From: Candidatus Cloacimonadota bacterium
GTDB lineage: Bacteria > Cloacimonadota > Cloacimonadia > Cloacimonadales > Cloacimonadaceae
Assembly (NCBI GenBank): GCA_020532085.1
Contig: JAJBAV010000008.1
Span: forward strand, 21,372 to 85,371
Length of the DNA: 64,000 nt
Direction: 5' to 3'
The notes under the pieces were generated by a model. That model searched no databases. It had not been told where the DNA came from and saw nothing but the letters and a program-made list of their open reading frames with translations. Positions 1 through 15,916 of the stretch are shown here, piece by piece. Position numbers and translations under genes: made by a program. Each line of letters begins with the position of its first letter. Within the stretch, counting starts at the first letter, position 1.

Positions 1-3000
1 CGTAGTTGGATTCTGACGAAACCTTGTACCAGAAGGACAGCTGGCCTGAAGCCGGGAGCACCCTGGTGACCTCCAGCGAAGTGAGGGATGAGTTCCCTAT
101 CGTTCCGCTCCGGGCGGAGTTGGCGCCGGCGTGGAAGGTGGAGCTGTCGATCACCCAGGGATTGGCGCCCTGCACCCAGGGCAGGGAATTGAAGTTTCCG
201 GTTTCGAAAGTTTCCATGATGATGCCCACCACCGCGTACTCCGTGCGGCTGAGGCTGATGCTTCCGGCAGAGGCGGCGAAGGCCAGCTCCACGATGGTGC
301 CGAGGGCTGTGGCCGGGCTGGCCGAGATGGTGAAGCTGAGGCTGGCCATCCCGTCCGGGCCGATGGGACCGAAACTGTCCGTTCCGCCCAGGATGGAAAT
401 TCCGGGGGTGGAACTGGCCAGAGTGGCAGATCCGGCCTCGGAGGCCACCTCCCCGGAGTTCAGGAGCGGGATGGAGACGGCCACGGTTTCCCCGGGGTCC
501 AGCACGCCGTCGCCATCGCCGCCGGGATCGCTGATGAGGTAAGAGCCGAATTGCAGTTCGGGGGCGTACACGCGCAGGGGGAGGTTGTAGCTCCAGGTGC
601 CGCTGTCGGCTGTGACATCGAGGGTGAAAACGAGGTCGTGGGCCGGAGGGCAGTTGGCCGCCACCTGGATGGCAAAGTTGGTGTGGGGATAAGCCACATC
701 CTGTGCCAAAACGGTGCCGTAAGCGGCGCTGGCGGCGGTCACGCTCACATGGGGATCGGCGCTGCTGAGCAGGGCTGAAACGTTGGTGGCGTCCACCAAG
801 CCGCGGTTTCTGAGGCTGATGGGCAGCAGGGCGGATTCCCCCGCCTCCAGATGCCCGTTGGCATTTGTGTCATTGATCTCCACTTGGTTGATGGACAGAT
901 AGGCGCTGTCCGGCAAGATGGGACGGGTGGTGATGAAGAGGGCGCTCTCGTCGGTCAGCGGGGCGGCGGCGGTGGGATAGGAGTTGCCGAAGGTGTATTC
1001 CAGGCCGATGGTCTCCGTGTGGTCCTCGATGCCTATGGTGCAGTAATTGGCGTGAGGCCAGTGGTCTTCGGAATTTCCTGTGTCGATATTGTTGAAGTCC
1101 TTGTACTGGAGCTTGATCTGGCCGTCGCCGGTGTGGGTGGGGTAATAGGTGGGGTCGTAGAGGATGGCCTGGAAGGTCTCCGGCGAAATGCTGTCGTAGC
1201 CAGAATAGAGGCCGTGCCACTGGACCACGTAGTAGTTCAGGGCGCTGTTGTACCAGGTGTAGACAGCGCTGCCGGTGCCAAGCTCCAGGTCATCCCAGAA
1301 GACGGCGAGCATGGGGTGGGCGCCGCCGGGTCCGGGCAGGCGCAGGTTGCGCCAGTCGGAGTTCTGGGTGGCGCCAAAGGCGATGAAGCCGTTTGAGGAG
1401 ATGGAGGCCTGGCTGTAATCCACGCCGTAATATTTGAAGGTGAAGGGCAGGTTGACGGTCTGGATGGAGACAGCGCCGTTCTGGTCGCCTTCATCGCCGG
1501 CATTGCCGGGATCGGTGAGGTTGAGGGCGGTGCCGCTGCCTCCTTCCGCGGGGGCGATGCCGATCCAGTCGTAAACGGGGCACTGGTCGTAGCTGGTGTC
1601 TCCCATGTCGAAGATGAAATAGCCATAGGCGTCCTGGCCCAGGGGATCGGTGACCGCGGTCTGGCCGAGGGTGAAGCTGAGGGGGATGCTCTGGGTGAAG
1701 CCGTCAGCGAAGAGGTCCAGCTGCAGGGGGATCACCATGCCGTCCAGGCTGGTGCTTCTGGCGTGGATGCTGAAGGTGTTGGCAGAGTTGGCTACACTGG
1801 AGCCGCTGGCAAGGCTGCCCCAGGCGCCCTGGGCATCGGTGACTTCAAAGAAGCTGTCCAGGGAAGTGAGGGTGCCCTGAACTCCGGTGAGGGGGGCACT
1901 GCCGCTGTTTTTCAGGGTGAGGGTGAGAGGCCAGCTGTCGCCGGGATTTACCAGGTTGCCGGGTGAGCCCACAAAAGCGTGGGAAAGGATCTCAAGGTGG
2001 CCGCTGGAGACTGTCACGGGTATTGATATTTGCCACTCGGCGTGACTGAAGCCCAGGTTAAAGCTGTGTTGGTCCGGGCAACCGCTATCAATCTGCAGCT
2101 CCACTCCGGAACTGAGGGCTGAGGAATTTGGCAAGATGGGGTCAAACTCCACCCGGTCATCGATAAGCGTCACATAAGGATCGGATTCAGTTGCCACTCC
2201 CGAGGGAGTAATGGTTGACGAACTGGAGTTCCTCAATGCGAAATAGAGCAACAAGGTTTCGCCTGGGTTGGCTTCTTCATCACCGTTGCCACCGTTGCTG
2301 TCATCGATCACGATCCCGTCCAGAAGCAAGCCGCCGGTGGAGGCGATGGATACGCTCTGGATGAAGGGCTTGAAGTCGTTTTGGCTAACGGTGAGCTGCA
2401 GGCTGCCGGAAAGGTTGGCGGCAAAGGCCAGGTAGGCGAGGCCAGAGGCGTCGCTGAAAGCCAGGGCGGCCTGCTGCCCGGAGCTGTCGGTGAGCGCCAC
2501 GGTCGCGCCCTCCACCGGCTGGTCCGCGGCGTCTTTGACCACCACAGCCATGCTGGTGGTGCCGGCGGGGATGCCGGCGGGGGCGGATACGTTGAAGGTG
2601 GACGGAATGCCCACGTAGACAGGGGCGGTGGGATCGCCGATGAGGTTGCAGTAGGCAGCGAAATTGTAAGTTTGGTCCGGGTTGCTGATGCCATAGATGG
2701 CGTTAAGGTACAATTTGCTGTAGTGCAGGGCGGAACTCATGTCCCTCATGCCCAGGTTGTACAAAGCGTGGAAAATGCCCACGTTCAGCGTGTTGTTTTG
2801 GGGGGTGGCCGTGGAAGAGGTTGCCATGCCGATGGCGGTGATGGCGCCTGTGTATTGGATATCAGTGCCCAGCCTTACCACCGCTTCGGTGGCGGAGGTT
2901 CCGCCGAAATCACCGGTGGCGCAGGTGATGAGGACCGCGTGGAAGAGCTTGCCGTAATTGACCAGGCTGGAGCTTGGCGACCATCCGCTCATCCCGATGT

Positions 3001-4270
3001 AGCCGCGATAGTTGAAAAAAGACACCCCCTGGTTGATTTCGCTGTTCATGGAGCTGGGGGAAGGCGAGTCCCCGTATATCTCCTCATAAGTGTAAGCGGG
3101 ATTCACCCGGGAGGAAATCTCCTTGATGTACTGGTTGGTGTAGACAGTGGAGATCCCGGAGGGGGAGGTATCGCCCACCAGGAGCATGTTGTTCAGCCAA
3201 TCGCCCGTACCGGCATACACTTCCCTCTCGTAAAACATCAGCTTGGCCATGTATTTGGTCATCTGATCGGTATCCGCCACGGAGATGCGGCCGATGGACA
3301 CATCGCCAAGGTTGTCCCCGCCGGCCAGCCAGGTGTAGTAATAATCCGTGTAGGAGCCGTAGGTGGGCACGGATATTGTTCCGGAGGCATCGCCGATGAG
3401 GACAATGTAGTCCGGCCGGGTCTCCGGGTTGTCGTAGCGGGTCTGAATGTAGGCCTTGATGGCGGAGTTGCTGGTTCCGGTGGTGGCGGTGCTGGCGGCC
3501 TCCACCAGGTAGCCTTTCTGGCGTTTCCAGGCCACGTATTCGTCCACCTTGCCCTGATATTCGGCATTCACGTAGTTGCCGTAGATCACCAGCAGGCGGG
3601 GGGAATGGTAGTCGGCATTTCTGCCCGCCGCCTGGTCGTAGTTGAGGATGAGGCCGCGGTAGATCTTCTCGAAGGCCGGGGACAGGCTGGGGGCTGGAAT
3701 CGTCTCGTTGACGGAGGGGCCATTATCGAAATCGAGGTTGAGGGTCAGGTGGTCCCGCACCAGCAGTTCACCCGTGGCGCTGTCCCACTGGAAGGGATGG
3801 ACGTTGAGGCTCACCACGCGGAAGTCGCGCAGCACCTGGGGGGCGGAGATGAGGGCGGGCGCGGCCGGATAGAGGGTTTCCGGATGGCGGCCGCTTTGGC
3901 GTTCCGCGGCCAGGGCGGCGGCGAAATCGGGCTGGAGGCCGGAGCGGCTTGCGGCAGCAGCGCCGGAAACGCGCAGGCTCACTCCGCCGCGGGCGGGGAT
4001 GGCCACCATGGCGCTGAAGACCGGCAGGGTCTCCTCTTCGCCGATGAAGAGCTTGGGAATGCCGTCCAGGCGGACGCGGGCGTAACTGGCGCCGTCGCGT
4101 TCCACGGCCTCCAGTTCCCAGGCGGGAAGCTGGAAGTTGATCTGGATGCCGTCGCCGCTGTCGCGGGTGACGGTGAAAGCTGATCCGCCGGGCAGGCTTT
4201 GGCCGGCCAAAAACAGGGGTGTCAGCAGGAGCATGGCCAGCAGGGGCCAGGCGCAGATGGTTTTCCTCAT
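1..4270 (-). CDS. C25 (gingipain-like) secreted protein, 3' end beyond window
   Basis: The frame is open from an ATG at 4270 down to the window edge, about 1423 residues, so the C-terminus is missing. The N-terminus is a signal peptide (MRKTICAWPLLAMLLL, then LFLAGQS). A propeptide-like segment follows, then a C25 core with LLVIYGNY, YIVLIGDAS and ITCATGDFGG; the last holds the probable catalytic Cys, near residue 450. The usual NYxGHG block about 30 residues earlier reads NYRGYIGMSGW, so the expected catalytic His is Tyr. After the core come Ig/CARDB-like repeats (NPGETLLLYFALRNSSSS; GHLEAGESALLPISLRN) and the beginning of a MAM/choice-of-anchor J module (FWYKVSSESNY). The same peptide occurs in the subtilase encoded at 10500-15545. 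Family proteins are exported peptidases or adhesins. Whether this one is an active protease is uncertain. Confidence 0.85.
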   Translation of the reverse strand, partial: MRKTICAWPLLAMLLLTPLFLAGQSLPGGSAFTVTRDSGDGIQINFQLPAWELEAVERDGASYARVRLDGIPKLFIGEEETLPVFSAMVAIPARGGVSLRVSGAAAASRSGLQPDFAAALAAERQSGRHPETLYPAAPALISAPQVLRDFRVVSLNVHPFQWDSATGELLVRDHLTLNLDFDNGPSVNETIPAPSLSPAFEKIYRGLILNYDQAAGRNADYHSPRLLVIYGNYVNAEYQGKVDEYVAWKRQKGYLVEAASTATTGTSNSAIKAYIQTRYDNPETRPDYIVLIGDASGTISVPTYGSYTDYYYTWLAGGDNLGDVSIGRISVADTDQMTKYMAKLMFYEREVYAGTGDWLNNMLLVGDTSPSGISTVYTNQYIKEISSRVNPAYTYEEIYGDSPSPSSMNSEINQGVSFFNYRGYIGMSGWSPSSSLVNYGKLFHAVLITCATGDFGGTSATEAVVRLGTDIQYTGAITAIGMATSSTATPQNNTLNVGIFHALYNLGMRDMSSALHYSKLYLNAIYGISNPDQTYNFAAYCNLIGDPTAPVYVGIPSTFNVSAPAGIPAGTTSMAVVVKDAADQPVEGATVALTDSSGQQAALAFSDASGLAYLAFAANLSGSLQLTVSQNDFKPFIQSVSIASTGGLLLDGIVIDDSNGGNGDEEANPGETLLLYFALRNSSSSTITPSGVATESDPYVTLIDDRVEFDPILPNSSALSSGVELQIDSGCPDQHSFNLGFSHAEWQISIPVTVSSGHLEILSHAFVGSPGNLVNPGDSWPLTLTLKNSGSAPLTGVQGTLTSLDSFFEVTDAQGAWGSLASGSSVANSANTFSIHARSTSLDGMVIPLQLDLFADGFTQSIPLSFTLGQTAVTDPLGQDAYGYFIFDMGDTSYDQCPVYDWIGIAPAEGGSGTALNLTDPGNAGDEGDQNGAVSIQTVNLPFTFKYYGVDYSQASISSNGFIAFGATQNSDWRNLRLPGPGGAHPMLAVFWDDLELGTGSAVYTWYNSALNYYVVQWHGLYSGYDSISPETFQAILYDPTYYPTHTGDGQIKLQYKDFNNIDTGNSEDHWPHANYCTIGIEDHTETIGLEYTFGNSYPTAAAPLTDESALFITTRPILPDSAYLSINQVEINDTNANGHLEAGESALLPISLRNRGLVDATNVSALLSSADPHVSVTAASAAYGTVLAQDVAYPHTNFAIQVAANCPPAHDLVFTLDVTADSGTWSYNLPLRVYAPELQFGSYLISDPGGDGDGVLDPGETVAVSIPLLNSGEVASEAGSATLASSTPGISILGGTDSFGPIGPDGMASLSFTISASPATALGTIVELAFAASAGSISLSRTEYAVVGIIMETFETGNFNSLPWVQGANPWVIDSSTFHAGANSARSGTIGNSSLTSLEVTRVLPASGQLSFWYKVSSESNY

Positions 4271-4368
4271 GATCGATCCTTTGGAGTGAGAATGTATGAT
4301 TGGATCGTTAATAATGCAATTCCCGGTGCAAAAGTTACAATTTCCTTTGTTCAACCTTTCCAGACAGG

Positions 4369-4406
4369 AAAAAAATCCCGGCCCATTCACCAGGGAACAG
4401 GCCGGG
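4369..4406 (-). terminator. Intrinsic terminator after the 1919-residue subtilase gene
   Basis: On the minus strand a perfect 7-bp stem (CCCGGCC / GGCCGGG) with a loop of about 16 nt is followed by a run of seven T. It begins 18 nt after the stop codon of the upstream subtilase gene and lies before the start of the C25 gene. The two genes are therefore probably transcribed separately. Confidence 0.8.
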
Positions 4407-4424
4407 CAGTTGATTCAGATCTTG

Positions 4425-10184
<5,760 letters not shown>

Positions 10185-10438
10185 GTTTTTCTCTCTTCGC
10201 CCCTTGGAGGGCTATGATGTATTCAAATATCTGTTCACCTCCGCTGTAACCCGCGCGTTGTCCGCAGGGAGCGGCCTGAACGAAAACTGGTCGAAAATTT
10301 ACTTCTCCCGGCTTTGAAAATCATGGGCGGGGATTTGTCAACCATTTTTTGCCAGTTCGATTTTTCCATTAAAGCCATTGCCTTCAAACACTTAAACCTG
10401 GCCAGCATTTGTTTGACAGGGGCAAACTTTGCTTAGGG

Positions 10439-10482
10439 TTAAAAGACTGGCCCCGCCAATCCTCGGAGGACAGCGGGGCCAG
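10439..10482 (-). terminator. Intrinsic terminator after the second subtilase gene
   Basis: Minus-strand hairpin with a perfect 10-bp arm pair (CTGGCCCCGC / GCGGGGCCAG), a 16-nt loop and a short T-rich tail (TCTTTT), 17 nt after the stop codon. The strong GC stem makes termination likely although the T tract is interrupted. Confidence 0.72.
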
Positions 10483-10499
10483 ATATCGGAGTTGTTTGT

Positions 10500-13400
10500 T
10501 TATTGCTTGGCGGGAAGGTCCTCAAAAGCCGCCACGACCTTGTAGAAGGCCATGGGCAGGGCTTCGGTGTCCTCCCAGCTGGTGACGCCATATACTGTGG
10601 CGAAGGGCTCGTAATCGCCGTAGGGATCGGTGGCGCGGTAGATGTGGTAGCGGTTGGCATTGGTGACCGCGTCCCAGGAAACGGTGACGCCGCCAGCGCT
10701 TTTGCTGACCGCGATGTCCGGGATGGCGAGGTAACTCAGGATCACCCTCACCTCCACCGAGGCGTAGCCAATGGCATAGCCGTCGTCCACCACGAAGTTA
10801 AGGGTCTCGCTGCCGAACCAGTCGGCAGGCGCGGAGAAGGTGACCTGATGTCCGTCGATGGCGGCCTGGATGTAGGCGCTCTCACCCACGGTGAGGGTCA
10901 CCGTGTGGCCGTCCAGGTCCTCGATGTAGGGGCCGAAATCCACCACCAAGTTGTCGTTCATGTCGAACTCGAATCCTTCCACAGGCAGGGTCAGGGTGGG
11001 GGCGTTGTTGGTGACGGTGAGGCTCACGGTTACGTAAACCTCGGGATTTTCCGGATCGTTTGAGGCCACCTTGATGGTGGTCTGGTATTCACCGGGGGCG
11101 AGGCCGGTGGCGTTGAAGCTGGCCACCACTTCCTGGGAAGCGTTTTCCAGCAACGTTCCGGAGGGCGGGAACCAGCTCAGCCAGTCCGCCTGGGGGGATT
11201 CCGAAAGGATGAACTCGAGGTCCAGGCTGCCGGAATTGCCGATGGTGAAGCTGAGATTTTCCCCGCCGTTCACGGGCAGGGTGGCGGCCAGGCTGGTGGG
11301 ATCCACGCTGATGCTGGGATCGGTGTACCCGCTGCCGCTGAGGGCGATGTTCACCGTGGGCTCATCCGCGTCGTTGCTGGAGATCACCACATTGCCAGGA
11401 TAGACCTGCGCGGCGCTGGGAACGAAGCTGAGGTCGTAAGTGAGGGTCTGTCCCGCCGCGACGTTCAGAGTAATGGTGTTGCGCGTGTCCGCGAGGGCGG
11501 AACCGAGCATCGGCGCGCTCTTGCCGGTGGGGGCGGCGGATCTTGAGGCATTGCTACTTTTGGCTACGTGCAGGGCCACGCCGTAGCCGGCGGGAGTGCT
11601 GATGGTGCCGGTCAGAGCGGCTGTGCCGGTGTTTTGCACGGTGAACTGCAGCACGCTGGCCTGCCCGACCTCAACCGCGCCGAAATCCAGGGCCAGGGGT
11701 GAAACCACGATCTCCGGGGCCTCGGTCTCTTCCACCTCCAGGACCAGCTGGAGGTTGGGCCGGTTGGCGGTGTTGGTGCCACCGGTGAAGACTTCGGTCT
11801 GGTCGCTGTAGTCATTCCGAACGAAGCGATAGCCGTTGGTAATGGAGGTGTATTGCGTGGTGCCGGATGAGGTGTAAGAGCCGACGAGCCCGAAGGCGGT
11901 GTCCACAACGATGTTGTCGGTGCCGTTCCAGGTGAAGGGGGTGGCCAGAGTCAGCATGTTCCAGCCGGTGGCGGTGGGCTGGTAGGATGCGGCAGTCCAG
12001 ACGGTGCTGAGCCCGGTTGAGATCCAGCTGGAAGCGTCTGTGGCACTGGTGTGGCCCATGCGGATGAGGTAGTTGGGCATGGTCAGGCTGGGCAGGCCGG
12101 TCACGTTGAAGCCGATCTCGAGGATGTCGATGGGCCCGAACACGCCTTTGGCATTGAGTTCGGCGGCTGTGTAAACCGCCTGTCCGTGCAGGCTCTGATA
12201 CCAGACGTTGATGGGGCAACCGTCTGAGGTCCCGCTGCTGGAAGTGCCGTCGCCGATGATCACAGAGGTCACGAGGTCGGGCGTGGCCTGGACCGTGGCG
12301 GTGGGCTCGGCGTCTTCACCGGAGTAGGTGGCCACCACATAGTAGGAGTAGGTGGTTCCGTTCACCACGGCGTTGTCGGTGTATGAGAGTCCCGGCACAG
12401 TGGTGAGCAGGCTGCCGTTCCGGTGGATCTTGTAGCCGCTGGGGGTCCCGCTGAGGGGAGCGGTCCAGTTCAGCTCCACAAATCCGTTTCCGCCGGCCGC
12501 GGTGAGATCACGCGCGGGATAGAGAAGCCCCTGGGGCAGGTAGGCCTGCAGTTTCAGGTTGGGCAGGTTGGTGGAGGCCGTCAGGGATGTGGGCTGGGCG
12601 TCGTCGTTGCGGTTTTGGCGGGCCTGGTTGCCGGTTGTGGAGGTGTAGGTCCAGAAAGGATAGCCGCTGATCCAATCCTGGAAACCCTTGACGGTGAGGA
12701 TGGCCAGGTTGGAAGTTCCGTCGTAGGCGAAGAGGTTGTTAAGCTCCACCTCCATCCAGCCTGAGGTCGCCGTATTCGGGAAGGTTCCGCTGTAAACCAG
12801 GGTGTAGCCGTCCGTGCTGTAAGCGCCGCTGGTCAGGGTGGAAGCGGTGGTCTGCTTCATGTAGATGCTCACCGCCTCGATGGGGTTCACATCAGCGCCG
12901 CTGGCCTTGTAGAAGCCCAGGGACTTGATGGTGCAGACGCTGCCGATCTGCGAGGCCAGGTAGATCGCTTCGTGGCCAGAGTAATTGTAATAACGGTCGA
13001 TGGGGTAGGTCTGGGATCCGGTGCCTTCACCGATGATGATGGTGGAGAGGGGGTTGGCGGTGGGAAAGCCTGTCACGGCGTTCGAGGGATCGGATTCCTC
13101 AGAGCCGTAGATGGCCGTCACATAATACTCATAGTTGGTGTTGTTCACCACGTTGGTATCCGAGTAAGTGAGGCCGCCGGTGCTGGCCAGATAGCTGCCA
13201 TCGCGGTATACCTTGTAGTTGGAGGGAGTTCCAGAGGCCGGAGCGTCCCAGGCCAGGTTCACGTATCCGTTGCCGGAAGCTGCGGTCAGGTTGCGCGGCG
13301 GGGCATAGTAGGTCCCCATGGGCGGGAAGATGATGTGGTCCAGCCAGGCGCAGTCGCTGCCATTGGCCACAGAACTGTCTTTGGAATAGGTCCAGGCAAA

Positions 13401-15545
13401 GGTATGGTTGCCTGAGGTGACCGGATAAGAAGCTTCCGACCAGCCCGCGGAACCGGACCATGATCCTTGTTGCACCTCATCGATGTAGAAGCGCAGGAAG
13501 TCGTAATTGCTTTCGGAGGAAACTTTGTACCAGAAGCTGATGTTCCCCGCGGAGCTGACCACCACAGGCAGGCTGAGGGTGGTGCTGCTGTTGTCGTTAA
13601 TGTCGCCGGACTCGGCGGCGTAGGTGCCGGAAAAGACTTCCGAACTCTGCACGGTCCAGGGTACCGAGCTGTTGTTCACCCAGGGATACAAAGTGAAGTC
13701 GCCGGTCTCAAAACCCTCATCCGGAGGGGCCAGCAGGTTTACCGTGATGCTGCGGGTGGCGGTGTTGCTATCGTCATCGGTGGCGATCACCTTGATGCTG
13801 TGGGCGCCGCCGGCGTATCCGGCCGTGTTCCAAACCCAGGAATAGGGGCTGGAGGTGTCGGTACTTTTCAGCACGTCATCGATGTAGAAAGCCACGCCGG
13901 TGATGTAGCCGTCGGTGTCGGAGGCGGTGGCGGTGATGGTGATCACGCTGTTGAGGTCATGCACCGAACCACCGGCCGGGGAAGTGATGGAGACCGAAGG
14001 AAGGGTGGGATCGGTTGCCAGTAAAGCCTGGTAGGCATTGATGCGTCCGCTGCCCAGTTGGCCGATGTAGCTTTGGTTCACCGCGTAATGATCGTCAGCG
14101 CTGGATTCGAGGATATCCTCCACGTCCGCGCTGCTGAGGGTGCGGCCGTTGCGGTGGGCAAAGGAAACCACCAAAGCTGCCACGCCGGAAGCGTGGGGAC
14201 AGGCCATCGAAGTGCCTTGGTAGAAGCCGTAGCTGCTGTTGCTCCAGCAACTGAGCACGCCTTCCTCAGTAACGCTGTTGGTCTCGCCACCGGGGGCGGA
14301 GACGTCCACCCAGGTGTCGTAGTTCGAATACCAAGCCTTGGTGTCTTCGTGCGTGGTGCCGGCCACGGCGAAAACGCCGCTGTAGCAGCCGGGATACCAC
14401 TGGCCGCTGGATTCGCCGTTTCCCGCGGCGTAGATGGTGATCCCGTTGGACATCACGCTGCCGCCGCCGTTGGCGTTGAAATAGTCGATGGCGTCAAGCA
14501 CTGACTGCTCGTAGCTTCCCACGCTGGTGTAGCCCCAGCTGTTCTGGGAAATGCAGGCGCCGTTGTCGGCGGCATAGACCGGGGCGTTTTCAAAGCCGCC
14601 GCCGCCGGAAGAGGGAGCAAAAACCTGGGTGCTCATCAGCCGCACACCGTTGCCGGTGCCGGAACCGCCGGCCACGCCGGAGATGCCCACGCCATTGTTG
14701 TTCACGCCAGCCACGGTTCCCGACACGTGGCAGCCGTGATCGCCGGCCACGATGGTGCTGGTGCTTTCATAAAAATTGTAGCCGTAAACGTCGTCCACAT
14801 AGCCGTTGCCGTCATCGTCAATGCTGTTGCCGGCAATTTCGCCGGGATTGATCCACATATTCGCGGCCAGGTCCGGATGGTTGTACTGCACGCCTTGGTC
14901 CTGGATGCAGACCACCACGTCGGTGTGGCCTTTTTCGATGTCCCAGGCTTCGGGGAGGTCGATGTCGGCATCAACCGTTCCGCCGGTCTGGCCGGTGTTG
15001 TGGTAGTGCCACTGCTCGCCGTAGCGCGGGTCGTTCGGGGTCCAGCGGCTCAGGTCTTCCGCGATGGCGGCCACTTCGTCCTGGTTCACGCTGAGCAGGG
15101 TTTTCTTGTATTCGGGCTCGGCCCACTGGACGTCTTTGGCCAGATCCCGGTAGGCCATCACGATCTCGCGGATGTCCGCGGCGCTGTCATATTCCAGCTC
15201 GAACCAGAGATGCAGGCCCCATTCCACGTGGCGCCAGCCCCATTTGAGGTTTTTGCTCACGTCGCCGAAGACGGGGCTGATCTTTTTCACCCCGTACTGG
15301 AGGTTGAGGGCGTCCAGTTCTTCGAGGCCGAAGCTGGCCAGGGCGCCGTCCTGATATCGAAAACCTTGGGCCAGCGCGGAATTGGCCTCGCTGAGCTTGA
15401 TCCTGATGTGGCCTTGTTCCATGGCGCTGTCAGGAACCTGAAAGATGTCGATGAAGGGCCGTTCGCCAAAGCTGGGCGCGGCCGCCAGACCGAGCGTGCC
15501 AAAGATGACAAGCAGCAGGGTCAGCAATGTTTTCAATCTGGGCAT
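10500..15545 (-). CDS. Giant secreted S8 subtilisin-like protease, paralogue of the neighbouring gene
   Basis: This encodes 1681 residues when started at the ATG at 15545, which follows AAGGAG at good spacing; an in-frame start 13 codons earlier lacks such a site. The order is signal peptide (MPRLKTLLTLLLVIFGTLGLA), propeptide, then the S8 domain with Asp216 (CIQDQGV), His270 (DHGCHVSGT) and Ser446 (GTSMACPH). Next come an Ig-like domain (SITSPAGGSV), a MAM/choice-of-anchor J domain (FWYKVSSESNYDFL), FN3 domains, two copies of the CPIN/YTAAELNA-type module (one divergent), ASH-like domains (VSPLALDFGAVEVGQ), a cadherin-like repeat and the same terminal FN3-like domain as its neighbour. About 510 bp at the 3' end is almost identical to that gene. 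It is a probable tandem duplicate whose central modules have diverged. Confidence 0.92.
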   Translation of the reverse strand: MPRLKTLLTLLLVIFGTLGLAAAPSFGERPFIDIFQVPDSAMEQGHIRIKLSEANSALAQGFRYQDGALASFGLEELDALNLQYGVKKISPVFGDVSKNLKWGWRHVEWGLHLWFELEYDSAADIREIVMAYRDLAKDVQWAEPEYKKTLLSVNQDEVAAIAEDLSRWTPNDPRYGEQWHYHNTGQTGGTVDADIDLPEAWDIEKGHTDVVVCIQDQGVQYNHPDLAANMWINPGEIAGNSIDDDGNGYVDDVYGYNFYESTSTIVAGDHGCHVSGTVAGVNNNGVGISGVAGGSGTGNGVRLMSTQVFAPSSGGGGFENAPVYAADNGACISQNSWGYTSVGSYEQSVLDAIDYFNANGGGSVMSNGITIYAAGNGESSGQWYPGCYSGVFAVAGTTHEDTKAWYSNYDTWVDVSAPGGETNSVTEEGVLSCWSNSSYGFYQGTSMACPHASGVAALVVSFAHRNGRTLSSADVEDILESSADDHYAVNQSYIGQLGSGRINAYQALLATDPTLPSVSITSPAGGSVHDLNSVITITATASDTDGYITGVAFYIDDVLKSTDTSSPYSWVWNTAGYAGGAHSIKVIATDDDSNTATRSITVNLLAPPDEGFETGDFTLYPWVNNSSVPWTVQSSEVFSGTYAAESGDINDNSSTTLSLPVVVSSAGNISFWYKVSSESNYDFLRFYIDEVQQGSWSGSAGWSEASYPVTSGNHTFAWTYSKDSSVANGSDCAWLDHIIFPPMGTYYAPPRNLTAASGNGYVNLAWDAPASGTPSNYKVYRDGSYLASTGGLTYSDTNVVNNTNYEYYVTAIYGSEESDPSNAVTGFPTANPLSTIIIGEGTGSQTYPIDRYYNYSGHEAIYLASQIGSVCTIKSLGFYKASGADVNPIEAVSIYMKQTTASTLTSGAYSTDGYTLVYSGTFPNTATSGWMEVELNNLFAYDGTSNLAILTVKGFQDWISGYPFWTYTSTTGNQARQNRNDDAQPTSLTASTNLPNLKLQAYLPQGLLYPARDLTAAGGNGFVELNWTAPLSGTPSGYKIHRNGSLLTTVPGLSYTDNAVVNGTTYSYYVVATYSGEDAEPTATVQATPDLVTSVIIGDGTSSSGTSDGCPINVWYQSLHGQAVYTAAELNAKGVFGPIDILEIGFNVTGLPSLTMPNYLIRMGHTSATDASSWISTGLSTVWTAASYQPTATGWNMLTLATPFTWNGTDNIVVDTAFGLVGSYTSSGTTQYTSITNGYRFVRNDYSDQTEVFTGGTNTANRPNLQLVLEVEETEAPEIVVSPLALDFGAVEVGQASVLQFTVQNTGTAALTGTISTPAGYGVALHVAKSSNASRSAAPTGKSAPMLGSALADTRNTITLNVAAGQTLTYDLSFVPSAAQVYPGNVVISSNDADEPTVNIALSGSGYTDPSISVDPTSLAATLPVNGGENLSFTIGNSGSLDLEFILSESPQADWLSWFPPSGTLLENASQEVVASFNATGLAPGEYQTTIKVASNDPENPEVYVTVSLTVTNNAPTLTLPVEGFEFDMNDNLVVDFGPYIEDLDGHTVTLTVGESAYIQAAIDGHQVTFSAPADWFGSETLNFVVDDGYAIGYASVEVRVILSYLAIPDIAVSKSAGGVTVSWDAVTNANRYHIYRATDPYGDYEPFATVYGVTSWEDTEALPMAFYKVVAAFEDLPAKQ

Positions 15546-15729
15546 TGTTTTTCTCCTTGTGAGAACGCAGGGTTGCTGTAACATTTTCTGATTTTTGCCT
15601 GTGAACGTTCACCGTGGCGCTGGGCGAACGGGGCGGAAAAACTTCGGAGTATCGTCCTTTCCCATTCTGACCGGGAAGATCTCAGACGTTTTTGGAGAAG
15701 CGTGGGGAACACAATATTTTGTCAATCAA

Positions 15730-15841
15730 AAATTTGCCGCTTGGTCAATAAAGTGGCCTGGCAGGGATATCTTGCTCTCAATCCGAAATTTGCCGCTTGG
15801 TCATTTACGTGGCCGGGCATGAATATCTTGCTCTATCTCAC
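15730..15841. repeat. Tandem 56-bp imperfect direct repeat
   Basis: Two adjacent units start at 15730 and 15786. Both begin AAATTTGCCGCTTGGTCA and both carry a later GTGGCC...ATATCTTGCTCT block. The stretch 15546-15916 lies upstream of the subtilase gene and shows no convincing gene. Confidence 0.7.
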
Positions 15842-15916
15842 ACCTTGGTTCGATCTGCCAAACTGGCCGGGGAAAGGGGTGACTTTCAGCCCGCACGGGC
15901 TGAAGTCCATCGTTTC

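Noticed and set aside
2381..4183. 600-codon open frame antisense to the C25 gene
   Set aside because: The opposite strand encodes a continuous protein with a signal peptide and C25 motifs; this frame is a by-product.
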